DNA from: Bacillus cereus G9842
GTDB lineage: Bacteria > Bacillota > Bacilli > Bacillales > Bacillaceae_G
Length of the DNA: 64,000 bases
Direction: 5' to 3'
Assembly: GCF_000021305.1 (NCBI RefSeq)
Contig: NC_011772.1
Coordinates: 329,501-393,500, forward strand
Below the pieces are notes generated by a model that searched no databases, had not been told where the DNA came from, and saw only the letters and a list, made by a program, of their open reading frames with translations. Of the stretch, positions 53,517 to 63,595 are shown piece by piece. Both the position numbers and the translations under genes were made by a program. Positions within the stretch are counted from its first letter, which is position 1. Each line of letters starts with the position of its first letter.

Positions 53517-54749
53517 ATGAAACATCCGATACATGTTACTTCAGAAATTGGGGAATTACAAACGGTTTTATTAAAACGACCGGGTAAAGAAGTGGAAAAC
53601 TTGACGCCAGATTATTTGCAGCAATTATTATTTGATGATATTCCATACTTACCAATTATTCAAAAAGAGCATGATTATTTTGCACAAACGTTACGCAATC
53701 GGGGTGTTGAAGTTCTTTATTTAGAAAAACTAGCCGCTGAGGCGTTAGTAGATAAAAAACTTCGAGAAGAATTTGTTGATCGTATTTTAAAAGAAGGACA
53801 GGCTGACGTAAATGTTGCACATCAAACTTTAAAAGAATATTTACTTTCCTTTTCAAATGAAGAATTAATTCAAAAAATTATGGGCGGTGTACGGAAAAAC
53901 GAAATTGAAACAAGTAAGAAGACACATTTATATGAATTAATGGAAGATCATTATCCGTTTTACTTAGATCCAATGCCTAATTTATATTTTACTCGTGATC
54001 CAGCAGCTAGCGTGGGCGATGGCTTAACGATAAATAAGATGAGAGAACCAGCGCGTAGACGTGAATCATTATTCATGGAGTACATCATTAAATATCACCC
54101 AAGATTTGCAAAACATAATGTACCAATCTGGTTAGATCGTGATTATAAATTTCCAATTGAAGGTGGCGACGAGCTAATTTTAAATGAAGAAACAATTGCG
54201 ATTGGAGTGTCTGCTCGTACTTCAGCTAAAGCAATTGAACGTTTAGCTAAAAATCTCTTTAGCCGACAAAATAAAATTAAGAAAGTGTTAGCAATAGAAA
54301 TTCCAAAATGCCGAGCATTTATGCATTTAGATACAGTATTTACAATGGTTGATTATGACAAGTTTACAATTCATCCAGCCATTCAAGGGCCAAAAGGGAA
54401 TATGAATATTTATATTTTAGAAAAAGGATCAGATGAGGAAACTCTTAAAATTACACATCGTACTTCTTTAATGGAAGCATTAAAAGAGGTATTAGGCTTA
54501 AGTGAATTAGTTCTTATTCCATGTGGAGGAGGAGATGTAATTGCTTCTGCTCGTGAACAATGGAATGATGGCTCGAACACATTAGCAATCGCACCAGGTG
54601 TAGTTGTTACATATGATCGCAACTATGTATCCAATACGTTATTACGGGAGCACGGTATAGAAGTAATTGAAGTGCTAAGTTCGGAATTATCTCGTGGTCG
54701 TGGGGGTCCACGTTGCATGAGTATGCCAATTGTTCGTAAAGATATTTAG
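53517..54749 (+). CDS. arcA: arginine deiminase
   Basis: 410 residues; hydrolyses arginine to citrulline and ammonia, the first step of the ADI pathway. Guanidine-modifying enzyme marks: [41 protein letters not shown] with the catalytic Asp, [22 protein letters not shown] with the catalytic His and Asp, and [14 protein letters not shown] with the nucleophilic Cys near 399. AAAGGAGG precedes the ATG. First gene of the arcABDC operon. Confidence 0.97.
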   Translation: MKHPIHVTSEIGELQTVLLKRPGKEVENLTPDYLQQLLFDDIPYLPIIQKEHDYFAQTLRNRGVEVLYLEKLAAEALVDKKLREEFVDRILKEGQADVNVAHQTLKEYLLSFSNEELIQKIMGGVRKNEIETSKKTHLYELMEDHYPFYLDPMPNLYFTRDPAASVGDGLTINKMREPARRRESLFMEYIIKYHPRFAKHNVPIWLDRDYKFPIEGGDELILNEETIAIGVSARTSAKAIERLAKNLFSRQNKIKKVLAIEIPKCRAFMHLDTVFTMVDYDKFTIHPAIQGPKGNMNIYILEKGSDEETLKITHRTSLMEALKEVLGLSELVLIPCGGGDVIASAREQWNDGSNTLAIAPGVVVTYDRNYVSNTLLREHGIEVIEVLSSELSRGRGGPRCMSMPIVRKDI

Positions 54750-54779
54750 TATAAATAACGGAGAAAGTAGGGATGAAGT

Positions 54780-55778
54780 ATGTTAATGACTAGACCAAAT
54801 TTAAAAGGAAGAAGCTTTCTAGCAGAAAAAGATTTTACACAAGAAGAATTGTTATATTTTCTAGATTTGGCAGCAGAATTAAAAGAGAAAAAGAAAAATG
54901 GTATCCCGCATCATTATTTAGAAGATAAGAATGTAGCGCTCTTATTTGAAAAAACCTCCACTCGTACGCGCTGTGCATTTACAGTAGCATGTACAGATTT
55001 AGGGGCGAATCCTGAATATTTAGGGAAAGGTGATATTCAGCTTGGGAAAAAAGAATCCGTAGAGGATACAGCAAAAGTGTTAGGGCGTATGTTTGACGGA
55101 ATTGAGTTTCGTGGATTTAATCATGAGACTGTAGAATCTTTAGCACAAAATTCTGGTGTGCCAGTTTGGAATGGATTAACAGACATGTGGCATCCAACAC
55201 AAACACTAGCAGATTTATTAACAATTAGAGAACATGTAGGGAAGTTGAAAAATGTGAAGCTCGTTTACGTTGGAGATGGACGAAATAATGTTGCTAATAG
55301 CTTACTAGTTGGTGGAGCAATCGTTGGAATGGATGTACGTATTTGCACACCAGAATCTTTATGGCCTGCACAAGAAGTAATTGATTTAGCAAAAAAATAT
55401 AATGAACAGGTAATGATAACAAGTAATGTGGAAGAAGCTGTTGCGAATGCAGATGTAATTTATACAGATGTATGGGTGTCTATGGGGGAAGAAGAAAAAT
55501 TTGCTGAACGTGTCGAGTTATTGAGACCTTATCAAGTAAATATGAAAATGATTAAAGAAACAGGGAATGAAAACGTGATTTTCTTACATTGTTTACCTGC
55601 ATTTCATGATGTTGAAACGATGTATGGCGAAGAAGTTTACGAGAAATATGGGTTGAAAGAAATGGAGGTAACTGACGAAGCATTCCGCAGTAAACATTCA
55701 AAAGTATTTGATCAAGCTGAAAATAGAATGCATACAATTAAAGCGGTTATGGCAGCTACTTTAGGAAACATGGAGTAA
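54780..55778 (+). CDS. arcB: catabolic ornithine carbamoyltransferase
   Basis: 332 residues; phosphorolyses citrulline to ornithine and carbamoyl phosphate. Seen: [13 protein letters not shown] (S-T-R-T-R carbamoyl phosphate binding), [13 protein letters not shown] (HPTQ), [23 protein letters not shown] (ornithine loop, SMG) and [10 protein letters not shown] (HCLP). The start is ATG 54780 or 54786. It lies 30 bases after arcA. Confidence 0.97.
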   Translation: MLMTRPNLKGRSFLAEKDFTQEELLYFLDLAAELKEKKKNGIPHHYLEDKNVALLFEKTSTRTRCAFTVACTDLGANPEYLGKGDIQLGKKESVEDTAKVLGRMFDGIEFRGFNHETVESLAQNSGVPVWNGLTDMWHPTQTLADLLTIREHVGKLKNVKLVYVGDGRNNVANSLLVGGAIVGMDVRICTPESLWPAQEVIDLAKKYNEQVMITSNVEEAVANADVIYTDVWVSMGEEEKFAERVELLRPYQVNMKMIKETGNENVIFLHCLPAFHDVETMYGEEVYEKYGLKEMEVTDEAFRSKHSKVFDQAENRMHTIKAVMAATLGNME

Positions 55779-55810
55779 AGAAGAAAGGGAGTCTTCCTTT
55801 CTTCTTTCTC
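55779..55810 (+). other. hairpin between arcB and arcD
   Basis: GAAGAAAGG / CCTTTCTTC stem, loop GAGTCTT. It lacks a true T run and is probably a partial terminator or RNA processing point inside the operon. Confidence 0.5.
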
Positions 55811-55877
55811 CTCCTTTAGACACTATCATTCACTATTGCTTTTGTATTGTTATTGCAATTAAAGAGAGGTGAGTGGA

Positions 55878-57293
55878 ATGGGTGAAGATAAGAAATTAGG
55901 GTTGTTTACACTAACGGCTCTTGTAGTTGGGTCTATGATTGGCGGTGGAGCCTTTAATTTAGCGAGTGATATGGCAAAAGGTGCTGGTGCTGGAGCCATT
56001 ATTATTGGCTGGGTTATAACAGGAATTGGGATGATTGCACTTGGATTATCTTTTCAAAATCTAACTGTAAAACGGCCAGATTTAGATGGTGGTATTTTTA
56101 GCTATGCAAAAGCAGGATTTGGTAATTTTATGGGATTTAATAGTGCGTGGGGATACTGGCTATCTGCTTGGCTTGGGAATGTAGCTTACGGTACATTATT
56201 ATTTTCTTCATTAGGATATTTCTTCCCGATCTTTGAAGGCGGTCAAAATGTAGAATCCATTATTGGTGCAAGCGTATTATTGTGGTGTGTTCACATGTTA
56301 ATTTTACGTGGAGTTCAATCAGCAGCACTTGTGAATTTAGTAACTACAATCGCAAAATTAGTACCTGTATTTGTATTTATTGTCATAGGAATCTTCGCGT
56401 TTCATATTGATACATTCTTAGATGGATTTTGGGGGCAAACTGGTTCTTTTTCATGGGGAGCAGTTGGCAGCCAAGTTAAAAGTACAATGCTTGTAACTCT
56501 ATGGGTATTTATTGGGGTAGAAGGGGCGGTTGTTTTATCCAGTCGAGCAAAAAATAGAAGTGATGTAGGGAAAGCAACGGTTATTGGCTTAATTGGTACA
56601 CTCATCATTTACATTTTAATCACATTATTGTCTCTTGGACTTATGCAGCAAGCAGATATTGCTGGTTTGAAAAATCCAGCTATGGCTTATTTATTTGAAA
56701 GTGTTGTTGGAAAATGGGGTGCTATCTTTATAAATTTAGGTTTGGTCATCTCTGTATTAGGTGCTTGGTTAGGTTGGACTTTGCTCGCTTCTGAAATTCC
56801 ATATTTAGCGGCTAAAGATGGAGTATTTCCAAAATGGTTCGCAAAAGAAAATAAAAATAAGGCTCCAGTAAATTCATTATGGATAACAAATGGTTTAATT
56901 CAAATATTCTTGTTAACATTCGTCGTTTCTGATCAGGCGTATAACTTTGCATTCTCTTTAGCATCTTCAGCCATTTTAATTCCATATGCTTTTTCAGCAT
57001 TTTATCAACTGAAGCATAGCTTAAAATCTGAAGAAGTAGATCGAAATAAAAATATAATAATTGGTTTGATAGCAAGTATTTATGGTGTGTGGTTAGTTTA
57101 TGCAGCTGGTTTAGAGTATTTATTATTAACAATGACTTTATATGCGCCAGGTATTTTTATTTTTTACAATGTTCAAAAGCAAAAGAGTTCGAAGCAAATA
57201 TTTACTCGAGTGGAATTAGCATCATCCGTAGCAATTGGTGCTTTAGCATTCTTTGCGATTTATGGATTAATTACAGGCAGTATTACTTTATAA
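55878..57293 (+). CDS. arcD: arginine:ornithine antiporter
   Basis: 471 residues, about 12-13 membrane helices of the APC superfamily. Helix 1 has ALVVGSMIGGGAFNLASDMAKGAGAG (GSMIGxG substrate motif), and WVFIGVEGAVVLSSRAKNRSDVGKATVIG marks helix 6. It exchanges external arginine for ornithine without energy cost, feeding ArcA. ATG 55878 has AGAGAGG upstream. Confidence 0.94.
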   Translation: MGEDKKLGLFTLTALVVGSMIGGGAFNLASDMAKGAGAGAIIIGWVITGIGMIALGLSFQNLTVKRPDLDGGIFSYAKAGFGNFMGFNSAWGYWLSAWLGNVAYGTLLFSSLGYFFPIFEGGQNVESIIGASVLLWCVHMLILRGVQSAALVNLVTTIAKLVPVFVFIVIGIFAFHIDTFLDGFWGQTGSFSWGAVGSQVKSTMLVTLWVFIGVEGAVVLSSRAKNRSDVGKATVIGLIGTLIIYILITLLSLGLMQQADIAGLKNPAMAYLFESVVGKWGAIFINLGLVISVLGAWLGWTLLASEIPYLAAKDGVFPKWFAKENKNKAPVNSLWITNGLIQIFLLTFVVSDQAYNFAFSLASSAILIPYAFSAFYQLKHSLKSEEVDRNKNIIIGLIASIYGVWLVYAAGLEYLLLTMTLYAPGIFIFYNVQKQKSSKQIFTRVELASSVAIGALAFFAIYGLITGSITL

Positions 57294-57330
57294 AGCGCTG
57301 TGAAAGCGAAATGAACTGGAGGGCTGAAAT

Positions 57331-58293
57331 ATGGCACGAAGAAAAATTGTAGTTGCACTAGGGGGAAATGCGATACAGTCTGGAGAAGCTACTGCGGGAG
57401 CGCAGCAAGAAGCGTTGGAAAAAACGGCGGAACAACTTGTGAAAATAATGGAAAATGATGTGGATATAGTAATTGCGCATGGAAATGGCCCACAAGTGGG
57501 GAATATTTTATTACAGCAAAAAGCTGCAGAAACGGAAAAGACACCTGCAATGCCATTAGATACTTGTGGGGCAATGAGCCAAGGGATGATTGGATATTGG
57601 ATGGAAAATGCGATTGAAAAGGCATTAAAAAAACGGAATATACAAAAAGATGTAGCAACGGTTATAACGCGCGTTGTTGTGGACAAAAAAGATGAGGCAT
57701 TTAAAAATCCAACTAAACCAATTGGTCCTTTTTATACAGAAGAAGAGGCCAGAAGATTAATGGATGAAACAAAAGCAGTGTTTAAAGAAGATGCTGGTAG
57801 AGGATGGAGACGTGTTGTTCCATCACCGAAGCCTGTAAGTATTCATGAACATAAAGTGATTAATTCTTTGGTGGAAGATGGAAACATAGTGATAGCTGTT
57901 GGCGGGGGTGGAATTCCAGTAATTGATTCCGAAGAAGGGTTAAAAGGAACTGAAGCGGTTATCGATAAAGATTTCGCTGCGCAGAAATTAGCAGAATTAG
58001 TAGATGCCGATACGCTCGTTATTTTAACTGCAGTTGATCATGTGTATGTAAATTATAATCAACCGAATCAAAAAAAATTAGAGCATGTCACAGTGAATCA
58101 ATTAGAAGAATATATTGAAGAACAACAATTTGCTGCGGGAAGCATGCTTCCAAAAATTGAAGCTGCTATTAATTTTGTTAATACAAATCCAAAAAGAAAA
58201 ACAATTATTACGTCTTTAGAAAAAGTATATGAAGCACTAGAAGAAAAAGCTGGTACTATTATTTCAAAACAGAATGTATGCATGTATGTTTAA
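57331..58293 (+). CDS. arcC: carbamate kinase
   Basis: 320 residues; makes ATP from ADP and carbamoyl phosphate, the energy-yielding step of the ADI pathway. Amino acid kinase fold with [52 protein letters not shown] and [19 protein letters not shown] precedes the ATG, 37 bases after arcD. Confidence 0.97.
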   Translation: MARRKIVVALGGNAIQSGEATAGAQQEALEKTAEQLVKIMENDVDIVIAHGNGPQVGNILLQQKAAETEKTPAMPLDTCGAMSQGMIGYWMENAIEKALKKRNIQKDVATVITRVVVDKKDEAFKNPTKPIGPFYTEEEARRLMDETKAVFKEDAGRGWRRVVPSPKPVSIHEHKVINSLVEDGNIVIAVGGGGIPVIDSEEGLKGTEAVIDKDFAAQKLAELVDADTLVILTAVDHVYVNYNQPNQKKLEHVTVNQLEEYIEEQQFAAGSMLPKIEAAINFVNTNPKRKTIITSLEKVYEALEEKAGTIISKQNVCMYV

Positions 58294-58318
58294 ATTATTA
58301 TGTACGCTACTTAGTAGT

Positions 58319-58353
58319 AAAAAAAGAATGAGGTTAATAACTTCATTCTTTTT
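58319..58353 (+). terminator. intrinsic terminator of the arcABDC operon
   Basis: AAAAAGAATGAGGTTA / TAACTTCATTCTTTTT stem with a T run. Confidence 0.9.
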
Positions 58354-58494
58354 ATTTATTAATATTTTTTGTACTCATTGTTCATAAAGTTTTCATGATG
58401 AAATCTGAATATATAAGTTAATTATGATAAAATTCAAATTGAATACGCTTTCTTGATTTTTCGCTCCAACATACAGCAAGAGAGAGGGAATTTT

Positions 58495-59184
58495 ATGAAT
58501 AGACGGAACGTAGTGAAAGACTTAAAGCAGTTCGAATTATTTGCTCATTTAACAGAAAAAAAATTGAAAGGCTTAACAGAGTTTGTTTATTGGCGAACTT
58601 ATAAAAAAGGTCAATTTTTATTTTTAGAAGGGGATTCAAGGGAAAGAATTTACTTCATGTTAGATGGTTTTGTAAAGTTAGAGCGGGTTAATCAAAATGG
58701 GAACTTATTATACGATGACTATGTAAAGCGGTATTCTATTTTTCCTTATGGTGGTATGTTTACAGACAGAGGATATAACTATACAGCAGAAGCAATGACG
58801 GATGTGGAGGTATATTATATTCCAACGGTAATCTTTGAAGATATGGTAAAATCCAGCAGAACGCAATTGATGTACGTTGTTCAGCAATTATCATCTATAT
58901 TAAAATTGAATGAAAATCGAGTGCAAAATATTACAATTCCTAATGCACAAGATCGTGTTATCCAAACGTTAAATTATTTAATGCAGGATTTAGGAGAACA
59001 GAGTGGGGAAAAGATTGTAATTTCATGTCCACTTACAACAATTGAAATATCCAAAATATCTGGAACATCTCGAGAGACAGTTAGCAGCGTATTAAAACAA
59101 TTAAAAAATGATAGCATTGTTACAATTTTAGATAAAAAAATTACAATACACAATCCAACATATTTTGAAGAAATCTCAATGTGA
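58495..59184 (+). CDS. arcR: Crp/Fnr-family regulator of the ADI pathway
   Basis: 229 residues. A cyclic nucleotide-binding-like beta barrel (about 20-120: KGQFLFLEGDSRERIYFMLDGFVKL) is followed by a long dimer helix and a winged helix-turn-helix (LTTIEISKISGTSRETVSSVLKQL). No Fnr-type cysteine cluster is present at the N-terminus, in agreement with ArcR of B. licheniformis, the activator of arcABDC under anaerobiosis. ATG 58495 has AGAGAGGG upstream. It has its own terminator before it, so it is a separate unit. Confidence 0.9.
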   Translation: MNRRNVVKDLKQFELFAHLTEKKLKGLTEFVYWRTYKKGQFLFLEGDSRERIYFMLDGFVKLERVNQNGNLLYDDYVKRYSIFPYGGMFTDRGYNYTAEAMTDVEVYYIPTVIFEDMVKSSRTQLMYVVQQLSSILKLNENRVQNITIPNAQDRVIQTLNYLMQDLGEQSGEKIVISCPLTTIEISKISGTSRETVSSVLKQLKNDSIVTILDKKITIHNPTYFEEISM

Positions 59185-59225
59185 AAATTGTATATTGATT
59201 TTTTAATTCATAATGTATATTAATA

Positions 59226-59258
59226 AGGTTCTTTATATATTTATAAGGAACTTTTTTA
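59226..59258 (+). terminator. intrinsic terminator of arcR
   Basis: GGTTCTTTATA pairs with TATAAGGAACT (with G-U pairs), then TTTTT. Confidence 0.75.
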
Positions 59259-59340
59259 CGTTATCCTCTATAAAAAGATTGTATAGTATGGTAATAATAG
59301 CTAAAATCGATAATAAAAAACAAAGTGAAGGGGAGAAAGA

Positions 59341-60024
59341 ATGATTCGTATTGAGTATGATCGATTAGTAGCTATTTGTTACAGTATAGGGGTTTTGTTA
59401 TTATTAAAAATTCCAAATGATAATGAATTAATTGGGGAAAAACTATTCAATGTCTATAAGGTTCCGATACATACGTATGTTTATATGGATTATAAAGTCT
59501 CAAATATATTGATTGTTTCTTTCATACTACATGTAATTGCATTTATATTATTTTTAAAATGGCTAGGAAAAAAGGAGTCTAGTACATTTAGAAAAATGAA
59601 TAAGATAAAAGTAGTAGGCATTAGTATTTTGATTGTAATGATGCCGTTTATTTTAAATACAATCCTCCAGACATTGAATAAAACATGGTACTATGCAGGA
59701 AAAACAGGGGTAGAAGCAATAGAATATAAAAAAGAAGATAGCCAGTGTAGAATGGAGAAAAATGGAGATAATATCCAACCGAAGTGCATTGTTACTTTAA
59801 AAAATTATCGTAATCATTCACAAGCATTAAAAGTTGTTTTATATGATAATGCAAACGAGAATTCAAAAAGCTATCCAGTACCGAAACCAGTCTATTTACA
59901 AAAACATGAGACAAAGCAATTCGAATTTCAAGTTCCTGTTTCTTATAATAGAGGTATGGAAAAAGATAAAGTACCAAATATTAAATTACATTCATTGCAT
60001 GAAAATGATACGAAATACAATTAA
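59341..60024 (+). CDS. uncharacterised membrane protein with an extracytoplasmic domain
   Basis: 227 residues. Three hydrophobic helices (about 9-23, 53-72 and 90-107) are followed by a soluble region of about 115 residues with a beta-rich pattern (CRMEKNGDNIQPKCIVTLKNYRNHSQALKVVLYD, in parts) that looks like an immunoglobulin-like or NEAT-unlike sandwich with a possible disulfide. AGGGGAG precedes the ATG. No family recognised, and neighbours give no hint. Confidence 0.68.
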   Translation: MIRIEYDRLVAICYSIGVLLLLKIPNDNELIGEKLFNVYKVPIHTYVYMDYKVSNILIVSFILHVIAFILFLKWLGKKESSTFRKMNKIKVVGISILIVMMPFILNTILQTLNKTWYYAGKTGVEAIEYKKEDSQCRMEKNGDNIQPKCIVTLKNYRNHSQALKVVLYDNANENSKSYPVPKPVYLQKHETKQFEFQVPVSYNRGMEKDKVPNIKLHSLHENDTKYN

Positions 60025-60085
60025 TCTGTAAGTAAAAGTTTATGAGTAGGAGCAAGAATTTGAAACGATATAGAAAATCAACTTG

Positions 60086-60133
60086 AATCATCCAACATAC
60101 TGTGAGGTAACGGTATATTGGATGATTTTTTTA
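60086..60133. terminator. terminator between convergent genes
   Basis: AATCATCCAACATAC / GTATATTGGATGATT stem with one mismatch, followed by TTTTT on the plus strand. Confidence 0.8.
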
Positions 60134-60147
60134 TGTTATCCTCTTTT

Positions 60148-61482
60148 TCACGTATGAAAAGGAGGAATACTTTGTTGGAAATGAAAAACATCACAAGGAT
60201 CATACATAGTTTTTACTTTACGCAATCTGTGAAAGTTAGAGCCATAATAACTAGTTTGCCAATTTTTAATGTCGATATCGGGCCAGTTCACATAGTCACC
60301 TAGTGTATAAGGATCTAAGCTTTCTCGTAAATCTTTAACCCAGCGTATATTTCGATTTTCTTCATCATCGCATTTCCAAGAGGTAATGTATTCTTGGGCA
60401 ATAATTGCTTTACGATGAAAATAAGCCGTTTCATTCGGCGAAATATTTTCAACAGCACCTATGAGCGATTGATGCCAAATACTAGCATCTTTATTTGGGG
60501 CATGAGAAAGAAAGTATTGCATGAGTTGAATGCCTTTAAGGGGAATAGGTTTATAGACATAGGAACCAGAGCGCTTGAAATTTTCAGGGATGTTACCGCC
60601 ATTAAAAAATTCGACAGCCTTTATATAAGGAACTTCTTCTATAAAGAGAGAGGGGCTGCCAGTTTCAAGAAGAGGGGATAATAGGGAATGGAGTTCAGAG
60701 GGAGAACCGACAAACTCGCCTTGTGCTTCGATTTTATTTCGTTGCTTGGCGAATAATTCGATCGATGAAGTGAGACGTTCATCTATATAAGGTGCCCAGT
60801 TTTGCCACGCTTGAAATGCAGCAATAAAGTCTTCCCATTCCCATGTAATTGAGAAAATTGATACATTTTTTACGGGGTGGACTCGAAAAGTTAAGGAAGT
60901 GATAATTCCGAAGTTTCCACCACCGCCACCACGGCATGCCCAAAAAAGGTTAGAGTTTTCTTGTTCATTTGCACGAATGGGTTTTGCACCAAATTTTCCA
61001 CACGCTTGTACCATTTCCACTTCCATTAATTGATCACATGTTAATCCAAATAAGCGTGAAAGCATACCAATACCACCGCCAAGTGCTAATCCAACAATTC
61101 CAACGCTTGCACTTGTACCAGCAGGAATTGTAACACCGTAATTCCAAAGTTCTTTATAAACAGTGCCAAGATTTGCACCAGCCTCAATTGTTGCTGTTAA
61201 TTTCTCTGTATTAACAGTAATGCGATGCATTTCACTCACATCAATAATAAGTCCTCTATTTAAAAGAGAAAAATTTTCATAGCTATGACGTCCACTTCTT
61301 AACCGAAATGGTATATGACGTTCACGTGCCCATTTTAAGGCGTTACAGATATCCTTGTTATTTTGACAAAAAACAATAATACAAGGGAGTTTTGGAATAC
61401 TTAAATTTAAATTCATTCGGGCTACATTGTAGTCAGGATCTGTGGGAACAACGATACGACCTGTTAATTTTGTTTGCTTCAA
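60148..61482 (-). CDS. FAD-linked oxidoreductase of the berberine bridge/VAO family
   Basis: 444 residues. FAD-binding PCMH domain: FRLRSGRHSYENFS, with the His that links FAD covalently in this family, GVTIPAGTSASVGIVGLALGGGIGMLSR and FWACRGGGGGNFGIITSLTF. The C-terminal BBE segment reads YYGSNFHRLRKVKTMYDPCDVFHFQQSI. The Cys that forms the second FAD bond in bicovalent enzymes (GTSA-S-VG position) appears to be absent. Start: TTG 61482, seven bases after AAAGGAG; the frame from 61500 contains that site. Possible substrates are sugars or other alcohols. Confidence 0.85.
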   Translation of the reverse strand: MKQTKLTGRIVVPTDPDYNVARMNLNLSIPKLPCIIVFCQNNKDICNALKWARERHIPFRLRSGRHSYENFSLLNRGLIIDVSEMHRITVNTEKLTATIEAGANLGTVYKELWNYGVTIPAGTSASVGIVGLALGGGIGMLSRLFGLTCDQLMEVEMVQACGKFGAKPIRANEQENSNLFWACRGGGGGNFGIITSLTFRVHPVKNVSIFSITWEWEDFIAAFQAWQNWAPYIDERLTSSIELFAKQRNKIEAQGEFVGSPSELHSLLSPLLETGSPSLFIEEVPYIKAVEFFNGGNIPENFKRSGSYVYKPIPLKGIQLMQYFLSHAPNKDASIWHQSLIGAVENISPNETAYFHRKAIIAQEYITSWKCDDEENRNIRWVKDLRESLDPYTLGDYVNWPDIDIKNWQTSYYGSNFHRLRKVKTMYDPCDVFHFQQSIPPFHT

Positions 61483-61640
61483 TTTCTTACTCCTTTCCAA
61501 AATAATCAGAGCTTTTTATTAATATATGAAAAATGTCTGTAATACGCGTGGACAAGGAGAGGTGGAGAATGAGATTTACCTTTGTGAGAAATAAATAAAG
61601 CATAAGAATAAAGAATCTACATAGAGTTCAATGAAAACAG

Positions 61641-61668
61641 TTGCAAACTGTTCATATTTTGTTATGAT
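61641..61668 (+). promoter_or_regulatory. promoter of the oligo-1,6-glucosidase gene
   Basis: TTGCAA (61641-61646) and TATGAT (61663-61668) with 16-bp spacing. A cre-like TGAAAACAGTTGCA (61632-61645) overlaps the -35 and a second one lies just after the start of transcription. Confidence 0.6.
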
Positions 61669-61675
61669 AGTGTTA

Positions 61676-61689
61676 CGAAAACGTTTGCA
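61676..61689 (+). promoter_or_regulatory. cre-like (CcpA) site of the glucosidase gene
   Basis: CGAAAACGTTTGCA matches 12 of 14 positions of the cre consensus and is at about +1 to +14 of the predicted transcript. Confidence 0.6.
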
Positions 61690-61725
61690 TAAAATTCTGA
61701 TGGGATGCAAAAGGAGAGAAGGACT

Positions 61726-63390
61726 ATGAATAAGACATGGTGGAAAGAAGCAGTTGCTTATCAAATTTATCCACGAAGCTTTATGGATTCAAATGGTGAT
61801 GGTATTGGAGATTTACAAGGTATTATTGCAAAACTGGATTATTTAAAAGACTTAGGTATAGATGTAATTTGGATTTGTCCAATGTATAAGTCGCCTAATG
61901 ATGATAATGGTTATGATATTAGTGATTATCAAGATATTATGGATGAGTTTGGTACAATGGCAGACTTTGATGCTTTACTAGATGAAGTTCATAAGCGTGA
62001 TATGAAGCTTATTATTGATTTAGTTATTAATCATACGAGTGATGAACATCCATGGTTTATTGAATCACGTTCATCTAAAGATAATCCGAAGCGTGATTGG
62101 TATATTTGGCATGATGGTAAAGATGGTGCGGAGCCAAACAACTGGGAAAGTATTTTTAATGGTTCGGCATGGGAATATGATGAAGAAACAGAACAATATT
62201 ATTTACATCTATTCTCACGTAAACAACCAGATTTGAACTGGGAGAATAAAGAAGTTCGCGAAGTACTATATGATACGGTTAATTGGTGGCTTGATAAAGG
62301 TATTGATGGTTTCCGCGTTGATGCAATCAGTCATATTAAAAAAGAAGAAGGCTTTAAGGATATGCCAAATCCAAAAGAGTTAAAATATGTGCCATCTTTT
62401 GATAAACATATGAATGTGAAAGGTATTCAACCTTTATTAGAAGAGCTAAAAGAAAATACATTCTCTAAGTACGATATTATGACTGTTGGTGAAGCAAATG
62501 GCGTTAAGATTGAAGATGCTGAGCTTTGGGTTGGAGAAGAGCAAGGTAAGTTCAATATGGTATTCCAGTTTGAACATTTAAGTTTATGGGATGCAGAGAA
62601 GAAGAAAGACCTTGATGTTGTAGGATTGAAAAAAGTATTAACGAAATGGCAAAAAGGATTAGAAAATAAAGGATGGAACGCTTTATATATTGAGAATCAC
62701 GATAAACCACGTATCGTTTCAACATGGGGAGATGACAAACAATATTGGCGTGAAAGTGCAACAGCTCTAGGGGCGATGTATTTCTTTATGCACGGTACAC
62801 CGTTTATTTATCAAGGCCAAGAAATTGGTATGACAAATGTTCAGTTACCAAATATTGAAGATTACGATGATGTAGCAATTAAAAATTTATATCGCGAGAA
62901 AATTGCAGAGGGCGTACCACATCAAGATATGATGGAGATTATATGGGCTTCTTGCCGCGATAATTCACGTACACCTATGCAGTGGAATGATGAGATGAAT
63001 GCTGGTTTCACAACAAGTACACCTTGGTTTAGCATGAATCCAAATTACAAAGAAATTAATGTTGAAAAGCAAAAAAATGAAGAAAAGTCTATTTTCAATT
63101 TCTATAAGAAAATGATTGCCCTGAAAAAAGAGCACGATGTACTGAACTATGGTACGTACGATTTACTTTTAGAAGACGATCCACAAATTTATGCATATAC
63201 ACGTACGTTACAGGATGAAAAAGTCATTGTAATTAGTAATATCTCAAAAGAGGAAGCTGTGTATAATGAGGGTTCATTTGCACTAGAACGCAAACGTTTG
63301 CTTTTAAATAACTATGAAGTTGCGGAACATGAAGAAGTAACAACAATTGCTTTAAAACCTTATGAAACAAGGGTTTATCGCATTTCATAA
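61726..63390 (+). CDS. malL: oligo-1,6-glucosidase (alpha-glucosidase, GH13)
   Basis: 554 residues, close to the 558 of the classical B. cereus oligo-1,6-glucosidase. It hydrolyses isomaltose-type and related alpha-glucosides in the cytosol. GH13 regions: AVAYQIYPRSFMDSNGDGIGDL, DLVINHTSDEHPWF, GFRVDAISHI with the nucleophile Asp, TVGEANGV with the acid/base Glu, and IENHDKPR with the third Asp. ATG 61726 has AAAGGAGAG upstream. It precedes a PTS permease gene, so the sugar probably enters as a phosphate or the pair shares one inducer. Confidence 0.9.
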   Translation: MNKTWWKEAVAYQIYPRSFMDSNGDGIGDLQGIIAKLDYLKDLGIDVIWICPMYKSPNDDNGYDISDYQDIMDEFGTMADFDALLDEVHKRDMKLIIDLVINHTSDEHPWFIESRSSKDNPKRDWYIWHDGKDGAEPNNWESIFNGSAWEYDEETEQYYLHLFSRKQPDLNWENKEVREVLYDTVNWWLDKGIDGFRVDAISHIKKEEGFKDMPNPKELKYVPSFDKHMNVKGIQPLLEELKENTFSKYDIMTVGEANGVKIEDAELWVGEEQGKFNMVFQFEHLSLWDAEKKKDLDVVGLKKVLTKWQKGLENKGWNALYIENHDKPRIVSTWGDDKQYWRESATALGAMYFFMHGTPFIYQGQEIGMTNVQLPNIEDYDDVAIKNLYREKIAEGVPHQDMMEIIWASCRDNSRTPMQWNDEMNAGFTTSTPWFSMNPNYKEINVEKQKNEEKSIFNFYKKMIALKKEHDVLNYGTYDLLLEDDPQIYAYTRTLQDEKVIVISNISKEEAVYNEGSFALERKRLLLNNYEVAEHEEVTTIALKPYETRVYRIS

Positions 63391-63392
63391 TA

Positions 63393-63422
63393 AAAAAGGA
63401 TGCTCTTTGAGCATCTTTTTTT
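63393..63422 (+). terminator. intrinsic terminator of the glucosidase gene
   Basis: AAGGATGCTC / GAGCATCTTTTTTT stem with a 3-base loop. Confidence 0.88.
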
Positions 63423-63443
63423 ATGAAAAAAAATAAATTTCTA

Positions 63444-63472
63444 TTGCAAAGTGAAAACGCTTTTATTAAAAT
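63444..63472 (+). promoter_or_regulatory. PTS gene promoter with a cre-like site in the spacer
   Basis: TTGCAA (63444-63449) and TAAAAT (63467-63472), 17-bp spacing. The spacer contains TGAAAACGCTTTTA (63452-63465; 13 of 14 cre positions). Further cre-like sequences start at 63480 (TGAAAACGGTTGCG) and, inverted, at 63518-63531. CcpA should block RNA polymerase here. Confidence 0.68.
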
Positions 63473-63595
63473 AGATTTATGAAAACGGTTGCGTAAAGAT
63501 AAAAATAAAGTAACATAAGGAATCGTTTTCATAAAGGGAACAGAAATTATAATTTAAATCATTATGTTGTTATAAATAAAGGGGAGGAAGAACAG

